From Eubacterium multiforme (GTDB lineage: Bacteria > Bacillota > Clostridia > Clostridiales > Clostridiaceae): a stretch of 64,000 nucleotides of DNA. Under the pieces are notes generated by a model. It was not told where the DNA came from. It searched no databases and saw only the letters and a list, made by a program, of their open reading frames with translations. Shown piece after piece: positions 55,337-63,683 of this stretch. Position 1 is the stretch's first letter. Every line of letters begins with the position of its first letter. Both the position numbers and the translations under genes were made by a program. The DNA is taken from contig NZ_JAUSUF010000001.1 of assembly GCF_030813415.1 (NCBI RefSeq), forward strand, positions 310,001 through 374,000. Direction: 5' to 3'.

Positions 55337-56644
55337 ATGAGTTTAACTAAGAAAGGATTACTACTAAAAACAATGGTACTTGTTTTTGCTATGTATTTGC
55401 TATCTCCTTTAGGAGTAATAAAATCATATGCTGATACAGCAGTACCTGATCCAAATATAACTGCAAAGTATGCAATTACTATGGATTTAAAAACTGGTGA
55501 AGTTATTTATTCAAAAAATGCAGATGCAAAAGCATATCCTGCAAGTATAACAAAATTATTAACAGCACTAATTTTTGCAGAAAATGCACAAAAAGATACT
55601 ACAATTAAATTTACTGAGTCTGCAAAAGCTCAACCTCAGTATTCATTACATTCAAACTGGCCAGGAGTTAAGATGAAAGTCGGCGATACAATGACTGCTG
55701 ATGATGTTATGAAAGGATTATTAATGTTCTCAGGAAATGATGCAGCTTATATGATAGCTGATTATGTTTCTGGAAATGCTAATAATTTTTCAAAGCTTAT
55801 GAATAAAAAAGCTCAAGAAATTGGAATGAAAGATAGTCACTTTGTAACACCAAACGGATTACATAAAGCAAATCATTATACAACAGCTTATGATTTAGCA
55901 TTACTTACTAAAGCTGCTTTTAGCAATCCATGGGTTAAGGAAGTAATGGAAACTAAAGATGCAACTATTAATATTGCAGGAAAACCTGTTAAATTAGAAA
56001 ATAGAAATAGAACTCTAGGTAAATATGGTAATATAGGTGGTAAAACAGGAACTACTAATGAAGCTGGTGAATGTTTAGCTACTGTTTATAACAGAAATGG
56101 TAGAGAACTTATAGGTGTAGTTCTAGATTCAAGTGTAAGTGCAAATGATACAACAAGATATAATGATATGAATGCAATAATGGATTATAGTTATGCCGTA
56201 AAACCATCAATCTATAAAAAATCTGGTGATTCAATAAATAACGTAACTTTAAAATATAAAATGTTTAAGTTCTTTGGTCCAGAAAAAACAATAAAAGCTC
56301 CAGTAACTTTATCACAAGATGCTATGCTTTACAAAAATTCATTTAATGAAAACAATGCTAAGATAACATTTAATTCAGATACTAAAGATGCATGGTCTGT
56401 AGCTGCAAGTAATAATGTTAATCTTACTCTTTCAGTTAAAGAATATAAAGCAGCCCTAGCAGGTACTATTGGAGTATCCTTTGGACAATTATTCAAAGCA
56501 AATATATTTGCTTATTTAGGAATAATTTTAGGTATTGTTATAGTTATTCTTATAATAATATTTATAATAAGAACGATTAATAAGAGACGTTACAGAAAAA
56601 GACGTTATGGAAGATCATCTTATAGTCACTATAGAAGATACTAA
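55337..56644 (+). CDS. D-alanyl-D-alanine carboxypeptidase (PBP5/DacF-like)
   Basis: 435 residues. Signal peptide at the N-terminus (to about 33), then S11 peptidase with SxxK in ASITKLLT, SGN in FSGNDAAYM and KTG in GGKTGTTNEAG. A C-terminal domain is followed by a transmembrane helix and a strongly basic tail (KRRYRKRRYGRSSYSHYRRY). It trims peptidoglycan stem peptides at the membrane. A 12-bp palindrome TTACTTAAGTAA lies near 55263 upstream. Confidence 0.92.
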   Translation: MSLTKKGLLLKTMVLVFAMYLLSPLGVIKSYADTAVPDPNITAKYAITMDLKTGEVIYSKNADAKAYPASITKLLTALIFAENAQKDTTIKFTESAKAQPQYSLHSNWPGVKMKVGDTMTADDVMKGLLMFSGNDAAYMIADYVSGNANNFSKLMNKKAQEIGMKDSHFVTPNGLHKANHYTTAYDLALLTKAAFSNPWVKEVMETKDATINIAGKPVKLENRNRTLGKYGNIGGKTGTTNEAGECLATVYNRNGRELIGVVLDSSVSANDTTRYNDMNAIMDYSYAVKPSIYKKSGDSINNVTLKYKMFKFFGPEKTIKAPVTLSQDAMLYKNSFNENNAKITFNSDTKDAWSVAASNNVNLTLSVKEYKAALAGTIGVSFGQLFKANIFAYLGIILGIVIVILIIIFIIRTINKRRYRKRRYGRSSYSHYRRY

Positions 56645-56646
56645 AT

Positions 56647-56678
56647 AAAAAAAGAGGAATTACTTTCCTCTTTTTTTA
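56647..56678. terminator. Bidirectional terminator
   Basis: AAAAAAGAGGAA-TTAC-TTTCCTCTTTTTTT; overlaps the 3' end of the convergent flavin reductase gene. Confidence 0.88.
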
Positions 56679-57367
56679 TTTTTCTTATTTATTTTTTTCT
56701 TATTTACGTTAATCTTTTTCTTAGGTTTTGAAGATTTTAATTTTTTATTTTCTATTTTTTTATCACTTACTTCTTTTTCTGAAGTCTTATTTTTTATAGT
56801 TTTTTTCTTCATAACAGAATATCCAAAGGAACCAATTGAAGTTCTAGGTAATTTATAATACTCTCCATGACAGTAAGCTAATAAGTCTCCCTTTTCAAAA
56901 TGTATCTTTCCCTTTTCATCTATTAATTCTTCATTTATATGAGAACTTAAAACTTCTGCTACAAACATATCATGACTTCCAAGAGGAATTACTTGTTTAA
57001 CCTTACATTCTATATTAATTGGACACTCCTCTATATAAGATGCATTAATATTATCACATTCTACCATAGTAAAATTCATTTCTTTTATTTTATCAATTTT
57101 TCTTCCACTTCTAACTCCACAAAAGTCAACTTTTTTTGCCATATTTCCATGTGGAATATTAACTACAAATTCCATGCTCTCTTTTATATACTCATAAGAT
57201 AATCTTTCTGGTCTTATTGATATTGAAAGCATAGGTGGTCTTGTACATACAGTTCCAGCCCAAGCAACAGTAAATACATTTTCCTCCCCTTTATTATTTC
57301 TTGAAGAAATTAAAACTACAGGAACTGGATTTAAAACTACACTTCCTTTAAAACTTTCTTTTTTCAT
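56660..57367 (-). CDS. Flavin reductase-like protein with Lys-rich tail
   Basis: 235 residues. Residues 1-185 follow the FMN-binding split-barrel flavin reductase family: PVVLISSRNNKGEENVFTVAWAG, SISIRPERLSYEYIKES, EFVVNIPH and KVDFCGVRSGRKIDK. The last ~50 residues are almost purely Lys, Asn, Glu and Ser (tail KKKINVNKKKINKKNKKRGK), not seen in the usual family. Follows the ArsC-like gene by 7 bp. May bind nucleic acid or a membrane through the tail; speculative. Confidence 0.82.
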   Translation of the reverse strand: MKKESFKGSVVLNPVPVVLISSRNNKGEENVFTVAWAGTVCTRPPMLSISIRPERLSYEYIKESMEFVVNIPHGNMAKKVDFCGVRSGRKIDKIKEMNFTMVECDNINASYIEECPINIECKVKQVIPLGSHDMFVAEVLSSHINEELIDEKGKIHFEKGDLLAYCHGEYYKLPRTSIGSFGYSVMKKKTIKNKTSEKEVSDKKIENKKLKSSKPKKKINVNKKKINKKNKKRGK

Positions 57368-57374
57368 ATATTTA

Positions 57375-57713
57375 TTACTCCCATTCTTTCCATACTTCTG
57401 GTTTATATCCTACAGTTGCTTTTTTACCATTTCTAACTATTGGAGTTTTTATTACACTTTGATTTTTAAGTAAAATCTCTAATTTCATATCATTACTTCT
57501 TATTTTAGCTAAATTTGATTTTTTATAATCCTTACTTTTTTCATTTATTAATTCATTAACAGAAACTGAATTACTAACGCTAGTTAATTCCCCTTTACTA
57601 ATACCTTTTTCCTTCATATCAATAAATGCATATTTTATTTTTCTTTCTTTAAAATATCTTTCAGCCTTTTTTGTATCAAAGCATTTTTTTGTTCCAAATA
57701 TTTGTATATTCAT
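57375..57713 (-). CDS. ArsC/Spx-family thioredoxin-fold protein
   Basis: 112 residues. IFGTKKCFDTKKAERYF places a single Cys at the ArsC/Spx position, and TPIVRNGKKATVGYKPEVW is the family's C-terminal cis-Pro segment. The usual CxxC of Spx and the extra cysteines of ArsC are absent. Role unknown (arsenate reduction is unlikely without partner Cys). Between the HAD and flavin reductase genes, tightly packed. Confidence 0.82.
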   Translation of the reverse strand: MNIQIFGTKKCFDTKKAERYFKERKIKYAFIDMKEKGISKGELTSVSNSVSVNELINEKSKDYKKSNLAKIRSNDMKLEILLKNQSVIKTPIVRNGKKATVGYKPEVWKEWE

Positions 57714-57724
57714 TTTTTACTCCT

Positions 57725-58360
57725 TTATAATAAATTTAAAATTTCCATTGGAGATTCCACAAAATAATCTGGATTTACTTCCTCTAATTTTTTAATATCT
57801 AATGCTGTATACTTAACTCCACAAGTTTTACAGCCAGCATTTTTACCACATAATAAATCAAAATGGCTATCTCCTACCATAATAGCTTCTTCTGGTTTTA
57901 CATTCAAATTTTTTAAAGCATATAATGCAGGTTCTCCCTTTGGCTTATGTTCTTTAGTACACTCAGGTGTAACTATTATATCCATATATTTTATAATTCC
58001 TGCAATATCCATACCCTTTTTAGCTAATATTTCTCTTTTAGATGTAACAATACCTATCTTTATATCTTTTTCTTTAAGATTAATTAAAAGTTCCTCTACA
58101 CCTTTAAAAGGGAAACACATATTATCATGAATTTTTTCGTTATAATTTCTATATGTTTGAATTGCTCTTTTTAACTCTTCTTCATCTTTGCAATAATCTA
58201 TAAGACTATTTTCTAATGGCATACCATAAAGACTTGTAATTTCTCCTTTAGAAGGTTTTAAGTTAAAACATTTATTAAATGTATATTTAAAGGACTCATA
58301 TATTAATTCATTTGTGTCTAATAAAGTCCCATCTAAATCAAATAATATAGCTTTTATCAT
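57725..58360 (-). CDS. HAD-IA phosphatase (PpaX/Gph-like)
   Basis: 211 residues. Motif I LFDLDGTLLDTNE, motif II GIVTSKRE, motif III/IV KPKGEPALYALK and MVGDSHFDLLCGKNAGC. Typical of PpaX pyrophosphatase or phosphoglycolate phosphatase; substrate undecided. First gene of a three-gene cluster with the ArsC-like and flavin reductase genes. Confidence 0.85.
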   Translation of the reverse strand: MIKAILFDLDGTLLDTNELIYESFKYTFNKCFNLKPSKGEITSLYGMPLENSLIDYCKDEEELKRAIQTYRNYNEKIHDNMCFPFKGVEELLINLKEKDIKIGIVTSKREILAKKGMDIAGIIKYMDIIVTPECTKEHKPKGEPALYALKNLNVKPEEAIMVGDSHFDLLCGKNAGCKTCGVKYTALDIKKLEEVNPDYFVESPMEILNLL

Positions 58361-58512
58361 TTTGTTATACCCCCTATAAATATATAATGGTTATTATACC
58401 AAAATTCTATTTGCATTACTAATTTTAAACTTAAATTAACAGTTTTAAATTATTTGTATTTTCTGACTATTTATGCTATTATTTTTAATAGACTTTAATT
58501 TGGAGGCTTATT

Positions 58513-59487
58513 ATGAAATCAGAAAAAAGTACTAGAGATTTTTATTTTGATACATTAAAAGGTTTTCTTATATTATCTGTTATTATAGGCAATTCAATTG
58601 AACTTGCTAGCCCACAAAATGTAGATACGCACTACTTTTTATTATTTCTTTATATGTTTCATATGCCTATGTTTACCTTTGTATCAGGATATTTCTCAAA
58701 ACTAAGTAAAAGAACTACAGTTCAAAAAGTTACATCAACATTTAAATTATATTTCTTTGCTCAATTATTTTATATAATTTTTTATAAGTATATACTTAGA
58801 AGCAGTGGATATAAATTTGAATTTATGTATCCACAATGGACACTCTGGTATTTATTATCTTTAACCTGTTGGTATATACTAGGAGATTACATTAAAGATA
58901 AGAAAAAATGGTTAATTGGCGCAATTATAGTATCTCTTATTGCAGGTTTTGATAATAGCATAGGAAGTCTTGGAAGTATGGAAAGAACACTTTTTTATTT
59001 TCCATTTTTCATTGCAGGAATGGCCTTTGACAAAAAATATGTAGAAGTTTTAAAAAGACATCGAATAAAACTTCTTATTTCTTCAGCAATAGTTCTTATT
59101 TTATTATATGTATTTTCTAAAGATATTAAATTAGAATTTTTATTTGAACTATTTAGTTATTCCGCTGCTAATGAAGATATATTACTTCCACCATTTTTAA
59201 CAAGAATTTTTCATTATGGAGGAGCCTTTGTAATCGGAACTTTTATTTTAACTTTAGTTCCAAACTTCAAAACTATTCTTTCTCCTTTAGGAAAAAATTC
59301 ATTAATTTTATATTTGTCCCATGCTGCTGTATGTAATATACTTATCGGTGTTGGTATTGCAAGATATAATAATTTAATCGAACTTATATTATCAGAAATA
59401 ATTATAGTTTGTGCAACAATTATAATTACTGATGTATTTTTAAAACTAAAAGAAAAAATAATTAATAAAAAAAGTAGCATTATTTAA
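58513..59487 (+). CDS. Membrane acyltransferase (acyltransferase 3, fucose-4-O-acetylase-like)
   Basis: 324 residues, about nine or ten membrane helices. FDTLKGFLILSVIIGNSIE and FHMPMFTFVSGYF are the typical start of the family; the usual catalytic histidine near the N-terminus (position in VIxGH) reads N here. Likely O-acetylates a surface sugar. GGAGG RBS, single gene. Confidence 0.82.
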   Translation: MKSEKSTRDFYFDTLKGFLILSVIIGNSIELASPQNVDTHYFLLFLYMFHMPMFTFVSGYFSKLSKRTTVQKVTSTFKLYFFAQLFYIIFYKYILRSSGYKFEFMYPQWTLWYLLSLTCWYILGDYIKDKKKWLIGAIIVSLIAGFDNSIGSLGSMERTLFYFPFFIAGMAFDKKYVEVLKRHRIKLLISSAIVLILLYVFSKDIKLEFLFELFSYSAANEDILLPPFLTRIFHYGGAFVIGTFILTLVPNFKTILSPLGKNSLILYLSHAAVCNILIGVGIARYNNLIELILSEIIIVCATIIITDVFLKLKEKIINKKSSII

Positions 59488-59502
59488 ATGCTGCTTTTTT
59501 TC
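59467..59502 (+). terminator. Terminator after the acyltransferase gene
   Basis: AAAAAAGTAGCAT / ATGCTGCTTTTTT with a T run; it overlaps the gene's stop codon. Confidence 0.85.
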
Positions 59503-59573
59503 ATTTAACACTATAGCGTATTTTGTCATACTATAAATCATAAGTAATTATTTTGTTAGAGGTGAATTTTCCT

Positions 59574-60593
59574 ATGAAAAAACTTTCCAAAATAGCTCTT
59601 GTTTTATCAATGCTATTTTCCCTTTCAATATGCTTTATTGGTTGCACTAAAAAAGAGGAACCTTCTAAACTTAAAACTATAAAACTAAATGAAGTTGTTC
59701 GTTCTATATTCTATGCTCCAATGTATGTTGCAATAAATGAAGGTTTATTTGAAGATGAAGGTCTAAATATTGATTTATCTACTGGTCAAGGAGCAGACAA
59801 AGTTATGCAAAATGTTTTATCTAAAAATTCTGATATAGGTTTTTGTGGACCTGAACAAGTAGTGTACATTTATAACCAAGGAAGAGAGGATTACCCTGTT
59901 TTATTTGCTCAGCTTACTAAAAGGGATGGTTCTTTCTTAGTTGGAAGAAAAACTGAAGATAATTTTAAATGGTCAGATTTAAAGGGAAAAGACATAATAG
60001 GTGGAAGACCTGGTGGTGTTCCTGAAATGTCTCTTGAATATGTGTTAAACAAAAATAATATAAAACCTAAAAAAGATGTTCATATGGTTACAAATTTAGA
60101 TTTTACTGCAACAGCTGGAGCTTTTAAAGCTGGTACTGCTGATTATGTTGCATTATTTGAACCAACTGCTTCTATGCTTGAAAAAGAAGGTAGTGGAAAA
60201 ATTGTTGCATCAATTGGAGAATCTTCCGGAGAAATGCCTTACACTTGCTTCTTCTCAACTAAATCTTATATGGAAAATAATCCTGATGTAATAGAAAGTT
60301 TTACAAAAGCTATTTATAAAGGACAACTTTGGTTTGAAAAACATTCTTCAGAAGAAATTGCAGATTCTATATCTTCATTTTTCCCTGGAACAGATAAAGA
60401 TATAATGGTTTCTGTTATTAATAACTATAAAGAAATTGGTGCCCTTGCAAATGATCCTAAATTAAGTGAAGAGGGCTTAAATCACCTTATGGATATAATA
60501 ACTGAATATGACTCATCACTAATACCATCTAGACCTCCTTTTAATGATATAGTGAATAATAGTTTTGCAGAAAAAGTTACAAATGAAAAGTAA
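59574..60593 (+). CDS. ABC substrate-binding lipoprotein, NMT1/THI5-like
   Basis: 339 residues from the ATG at 59574 (GAGGTG 10 bp upstream; the earlier in-frame start at 59553 precedes it). Lipobox F-I-G-C, then a SsuA/THI5-like fold (FYAPMYVAINEGLFEDEGL, GRPGGVPEMSLEYVL). First gene of an importer operon with the ATPase and permease below. Members bind pyrimidine precursors, sulfonates or riboflavin; no riboswitch was seen upstream, so the ligand is open. Confidence 0.9.
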   Translation: MKKLSKIALVLSMLFSLSICFIGCTKKEEPSKLKTIKLNEVVRSIFYAPMYVAINEGLFEDEGLNIDLSTGQGADKVMQNVLSKNSDIGFCGPEQVVYIYNQGREDYPVLFAQLTKRDGSFLVGRKTEDNFKWSDLKGKDIIGGRPGGVPEMSLEYVLNKNNIKPKKDVHMVTNLDFTATAGAFKAGTADYVALFEPTASMLEKEGSGKIVASIGESSGEMPYTCFFSTKSYMENNPDVIESFTKAIYKGQLWFEKHSSEEIADSISSFFPGTDKDIMVSVINNYKEIGALANDPKLSEEGLNHLMDIITEYDSSLIPSRPPFNDIVNNSFAEKVTNEK

Positions 60594-60631
60594 TTATTAA
60601 AAATATAATATGAGAAAATTATACTAATTAA

Positions 60632-60676
60632 AAAGGCAAAATAATAAACAATTTTTAAAGCTTATTATTTTGCCTC
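60632..60676 (+). terminator. Hairpin between binding protein and ATPase genes
   Basis: AGGCAAAATAATAA (60634-60647) / TTATTATTTTGCCT (60662-60675) then CTTTATT. Probably a partial terminator that keeps the binding protein more abundant than the other subunits. The 208-bp gap between the two genes holds nothing else recognisable. Confidence 0.65.
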
Positions 60677-60801
60677 TTTATTAAATATATAATACTTTTA
60701 AAAATCTTTTTTAATAAATTTAAACTCTATTAGTGTTAGATTTTAATTTTAATTTCCATATAACTTTTTACATATCTTTTAAATTAAAGGTGGTGAAACT
60801 A

Positions 60802-61566
60802 TTGGCACTATTAGACATTAATAATATAACAATGAAATATCATTCCTTAAAGGGAGAAACTGAAGCTATAAAAGATGTAAGTTTTCATGTAAATGATAAA
60901 GATTTTTTAAGTATATTAGGACCTTCTGGCTGTGGTAAATCAACTCTTTTAAATATAATGAGTGGTCTTTTACCTCAATCAAGTGGCGAAATATTATTTA
61001 ATAATGAACCTATAAAGGATAATTTAGATAAAATAGGATATATGTTTCAAAAGGATCATTTATTTGAATGGACCTCTGTTTGGAACAATGTAACCCTTGG
61101 ATTAAAAATTAAAGGCTTACTTACAGATGAAAATATTTCTAGAGTTTTAAATCTATTAAACAATTATGATTTAAGCAAATTTAAAGATCACAAACCTACA
61201 GAATTATCAGGTGGTATGCGTCAAAGAGTTGCTTTAATTAGAACTCTTGCATTAAATCCTAGAGTTTTATTTTTAGATGAACCTTTTTCTGCACTAGATT
61301 ATCAAACAAGGCTTAATGTATGTGATGAAATTTTTGAAATAATAAAACTAGAAGGTAAAACTGCCATTATGGTAACTCATGATATAAGTGAAGCAATTTC
61401 TACTTCAAATAGAATTATTGTCTTAACTAAAAGACCTGCATTAATAAAAAAAGAATTTAAAATCAATTTTAAAAATGATCCATTAACTCCTTTTAATAGA
61501 CGAAAAGAAGAAGAATTTAAAATTTATTTTGATTTACTTTGGAAGGAGCTTGATAATAGTGATTAG
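60802..61566 (+). CDS. ABC importer ATPase (SsuB/TauB-like)
   Basis: 254 residues from the TTG at 60802, which has GGTGG 8 bp before it. The longer frame from 60733 adds a Phe/Lys-rich leader unlike the family. Walker A GPSGCGKST, signature ELSGGMRQR, Walker B VLFLDEPFSALD, H-loop MVTHDISE. Drives the permease encoded next, which overlaps by 8 bp. Confidence 0.92.
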   Translation: MALLDINNITMKYHSLKGETEAIKDVSFHVNDKDFLSILGPSGCGKSTLLNIMSGLLPQSSGEILFNNEPIKDNLDKIGYMFQKDHLFEWTSVWNNVTLGLKIKGLLTDENISRVLNLLNNYDLSKFKDHKPTELSGGMRQRVALIRTLALNPRVLFLDEPFSALDYQTRLNVCDEIFEIIKLEGKTAIMVTHDISEAISTSNRIIVLTKRPALIKKEFKINFKNDPLTPFNRRKEEEFKIYFDLLWKELDNSD

Positions 61567-62350
61567 TACTGAACATGAACTTTATATAAAAAAATTAAAA
61601 AGAGAAAAATTAAAAATAACCTTTTTTAGAATTTTTATTTTAATAGCCTTTCTTTGTTTATGGGAAGTTTTAGCTAACTTAAAATTAATTGATCCTTTTT
61701 TAACTTCATCTCCATCAAGAATGTTTAATTCACTTATAGATTTCATTAAAGAAGGAACAATATGGACACATATATGGGTTACTTCCTATGAAACAATATT
61801 AGGATTTGTATTAGGTACTGTTATAGGTACAATAGTTGCAATTATTTTATGGTGGTGTCCTTTAACATCAAAAATATTAGATCCATATCTAGTTGTATTA
61901 AATGCACTTCCAAAGGTAGCCTTAGCTCCAATAATAATATTCTGGGTTGGAAATGGAACTACAGCTATAATTGTTATAGCTCTATTAATATCTTTGGTTA
62001 CTACAATAATAAGTGTATTAACTGGATTTAATGAAGTGGATAAAGATAAGCTTTTATTAATGAAAACTTTTCAAGCCTCTAAATTTCAAATATTAAAATA
62101 TTTAATATTCCCATATACAATTCCAGTTTTAATATCTGCCCTAAAAATAAATGTTGGTTTATCTTGGGTTGGAGTTATAATGGGTGAATTTTTAGTAGCT
62201 AGAGAAGGTCTTGGATTTTTAATAGTTTATGGCGGACAAATTTCCCAATTAAATATGGTAATGATGAGTATTGTTATACTGTCATTAATTGCCTTTATAA
62301 TGTATAAATTGGTATCTATTGCAGAAGATAAATATACCAAGCATAATTAA
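61559..62350 (+). CDS. ABC importer permease (SsuC/TauC-like)
   Basis: 263 residues from the GTG at 61559, preceded by GAAGGAG. About six helices with the EAA-type loop (TFQASKFQILKYLIFPYTIP). It is the channel partner of the upstream ATPase and lipoprotein. Confidence 0.91.
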   Translation: MISTEHELYIKKLKREKLKITFFRIFILIAFLCLWEVLANLKLIDPFLTSSPSRMFNSLIDFIKEGTIWTHIWVTSYETILGFVLGTVIGTIVAIILWWCPLTSKILDPYLVVLNALPKVALAPIIIFWVGNGTTAIIVIALLISLVTTIISVLTGFNEVDKDKLLLMKTFQASKFQILKYLIFPYTIPVLISALKINVGLSWVGVIMGEFLVAREGLGFLIVYGGQISQLNMVMMSIVILSLIAFIMYKLVSIAEDKYTKHN

Positions 62351-62402
62351 CAATATATTCACTTTTCAAAAAAATTTTTATTAGATAACCATTTCATCCA
62401 GT

Positions 62403-62452
62403 AAAACAGAGGATTTATAAGCCTTCACACAATGTAAATCCTTTGTTTTTAT
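62403..62452 (+). terminator. Terminator of the second importer operon
   Basis: AAAACAGAGGATTTA (62403-62417) / TAAATCCTTTGTTTT (62435-62449), with a T run. Confidence 0.8.
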
Positions 62453-62529
62453 TTGTTTATTTTTTGTTTACTTAATTAACTTAAAGTGATACATTAATAT
62501 GGTACAAAAGATACTAAGGAGAGATTAAC

Positions 62530-62916
62530 TTGAAATTATTTAGAGAAGCACTTATTGTATTCGGAATTTATTTAATAGGAGAAGTAATAGTTGCTCTTAC
62601 TCATATACCTATACCAGGTAATATTATTGGACTTCTTTTACTTTTTATAGGTCTTTGTACTAAAATCATAAAGGTTAGTCAAGTTGAAACTTTAACAAAT
62701 TTCTTTTTGGATCATTTAGCCTTCTTCTTTTTACCAGCAGGAGTTAGTTTAATGAATTCACTTGGAATTATTAAAGCAAGTATTCTTCAAATTATAATAG
62801 TTTGTGTAATAACAACAGCTATTACAATTGCCTCAACTGGTTTAATAGTACAATTTGTCGTAAATCTATTAAATAAAAAAAAGAAAGGAATCGAAAAAAA
62901 TGAGTGTAATAACTAG
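62530..62916 (+). CDS. CidA/LrgA-family holin-like protein
   Basis: 128 residues from a TTG after AAGGAGAG. Four membrane helices; HIPIPGNIIGLLLLF and LAFFFLPAGVSLMN are typical of CidA/LrgA. With the next gene it forms the murein hydrolase export / cell death or pyruvate-related membrane pair. Overlaps the next gene by 17 bp. Confidence 0.9.
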   Translation: MKLFREALIVFGIYLIGEVIVALTHIPIPGNIIGLLLLFIGLCTKIIKVSQVETLTNFFLDHLAFFFLPAGVSLMNSLGIIKASILQIIIVCVITTAITIASTGLIVQFVVNLLNKKKKGIEKNECNN

Positions 62917-63616
62917 TAACATATTTTTTAGTATAGTTTTGTCTCTTATTGCATTTGAGATTGGATTATTCTTTTACAAAAAAACTAATTTACCACTTTT
63001 TAATCCCTTACTTATAGCAATAGTAATTGTAATTGCATTTTTAACTGCATTTCATATTGATTTTAAAACATATAATTCAGGTGCACAATTTATAAATATG
63101 TTTTTAGGACCTGCAACTGTAGTTTTAGCAGTTCCCCTTTATAAACAATTTGAACTTTTAAAAAAGAATGCTATAGCTATTTTTATTGGAATTTTCTTTG
63201 GAACTTTAATTGGAATATTTTCAATAATACTTTTATCACATTCACTAGGTCTTAATGTTTCAATGATAGTATCATTAATGCCTAAGTCCGTAACAACACC
63301 AATAGGTATTGCTATAAGTAAAGAATTTAATGGAATAGTTCCTGTTACAGTTCTTGCAATTATTTTATCTGGAATAATTGGAGCAATAATAGGACCAACT
63401 ATTTGTAGAATATGCAAAATTACAAATAGAATTGCAATTGGAATTTCTCTTGGAACAGCTTCTCATGCCGTTGGAACAAGTAAGGCATTAGAACTTGGAG
63501 AAACAGAAGGTGCAATGAGTTCACTTTCAATTGGTATAGCTGGAATGATGACAGTTTTTGTAGCTCCACTTGCCTTTAATATTGCAATGTTTATATATAA
63601 ATTAATAATACATTAA
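62900..63616 (+). CDS. CidB/LrgB-family membrane protein
   Basis: 238 residues, many helices. MPKSVTTPIGIAISKEFNG, GTASHAVGTSKALELGE and EGAMSSLSIGIAG are the LrgB signature segments. Second gene of the pair. Which of the Cid or Lrg roles applies cannot be told without a LytS/LytR or CidR neighbour. Confidence 0.92.
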   Translation: MSVITSNIFFSIVLSLIAFEIGLFFYKKTNLPLFNPLLIAIVIVIAFLTAFHIDFKTYNSGAQFINMFLGPATVVLAVPLYKQFELLKKNAIAIFIGIFFGTLIGIFSIILLSHSLGLNVSMIVSLMPKSVTTPIGIAISKEFNGIVPVTVLAIILSGIIGAIIGPTICRICKITNRIAIGISLGTASHAVGTSKALELGETEGAMSSLSIGIAGMMTVFVAPLAFNIAMFIYKLIIH

Positions 63617-63637
63617 ATATTAATTTCATATTGTAAT

Positions 63638-63678
63638 AAAAATCAGCTTATTAAAATTTTAATAAGCTGATTTTTTTA
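63638..63678. terminator. Bidirectional terminator after the lrg/cid pair
   Basis: AAAAATCAGCTTATTAAAAT and its reverse complement; flanked by T and A runs; between convergent genes. Confidence 0.88.
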
Positions 63679-63683
63679 ATTAA

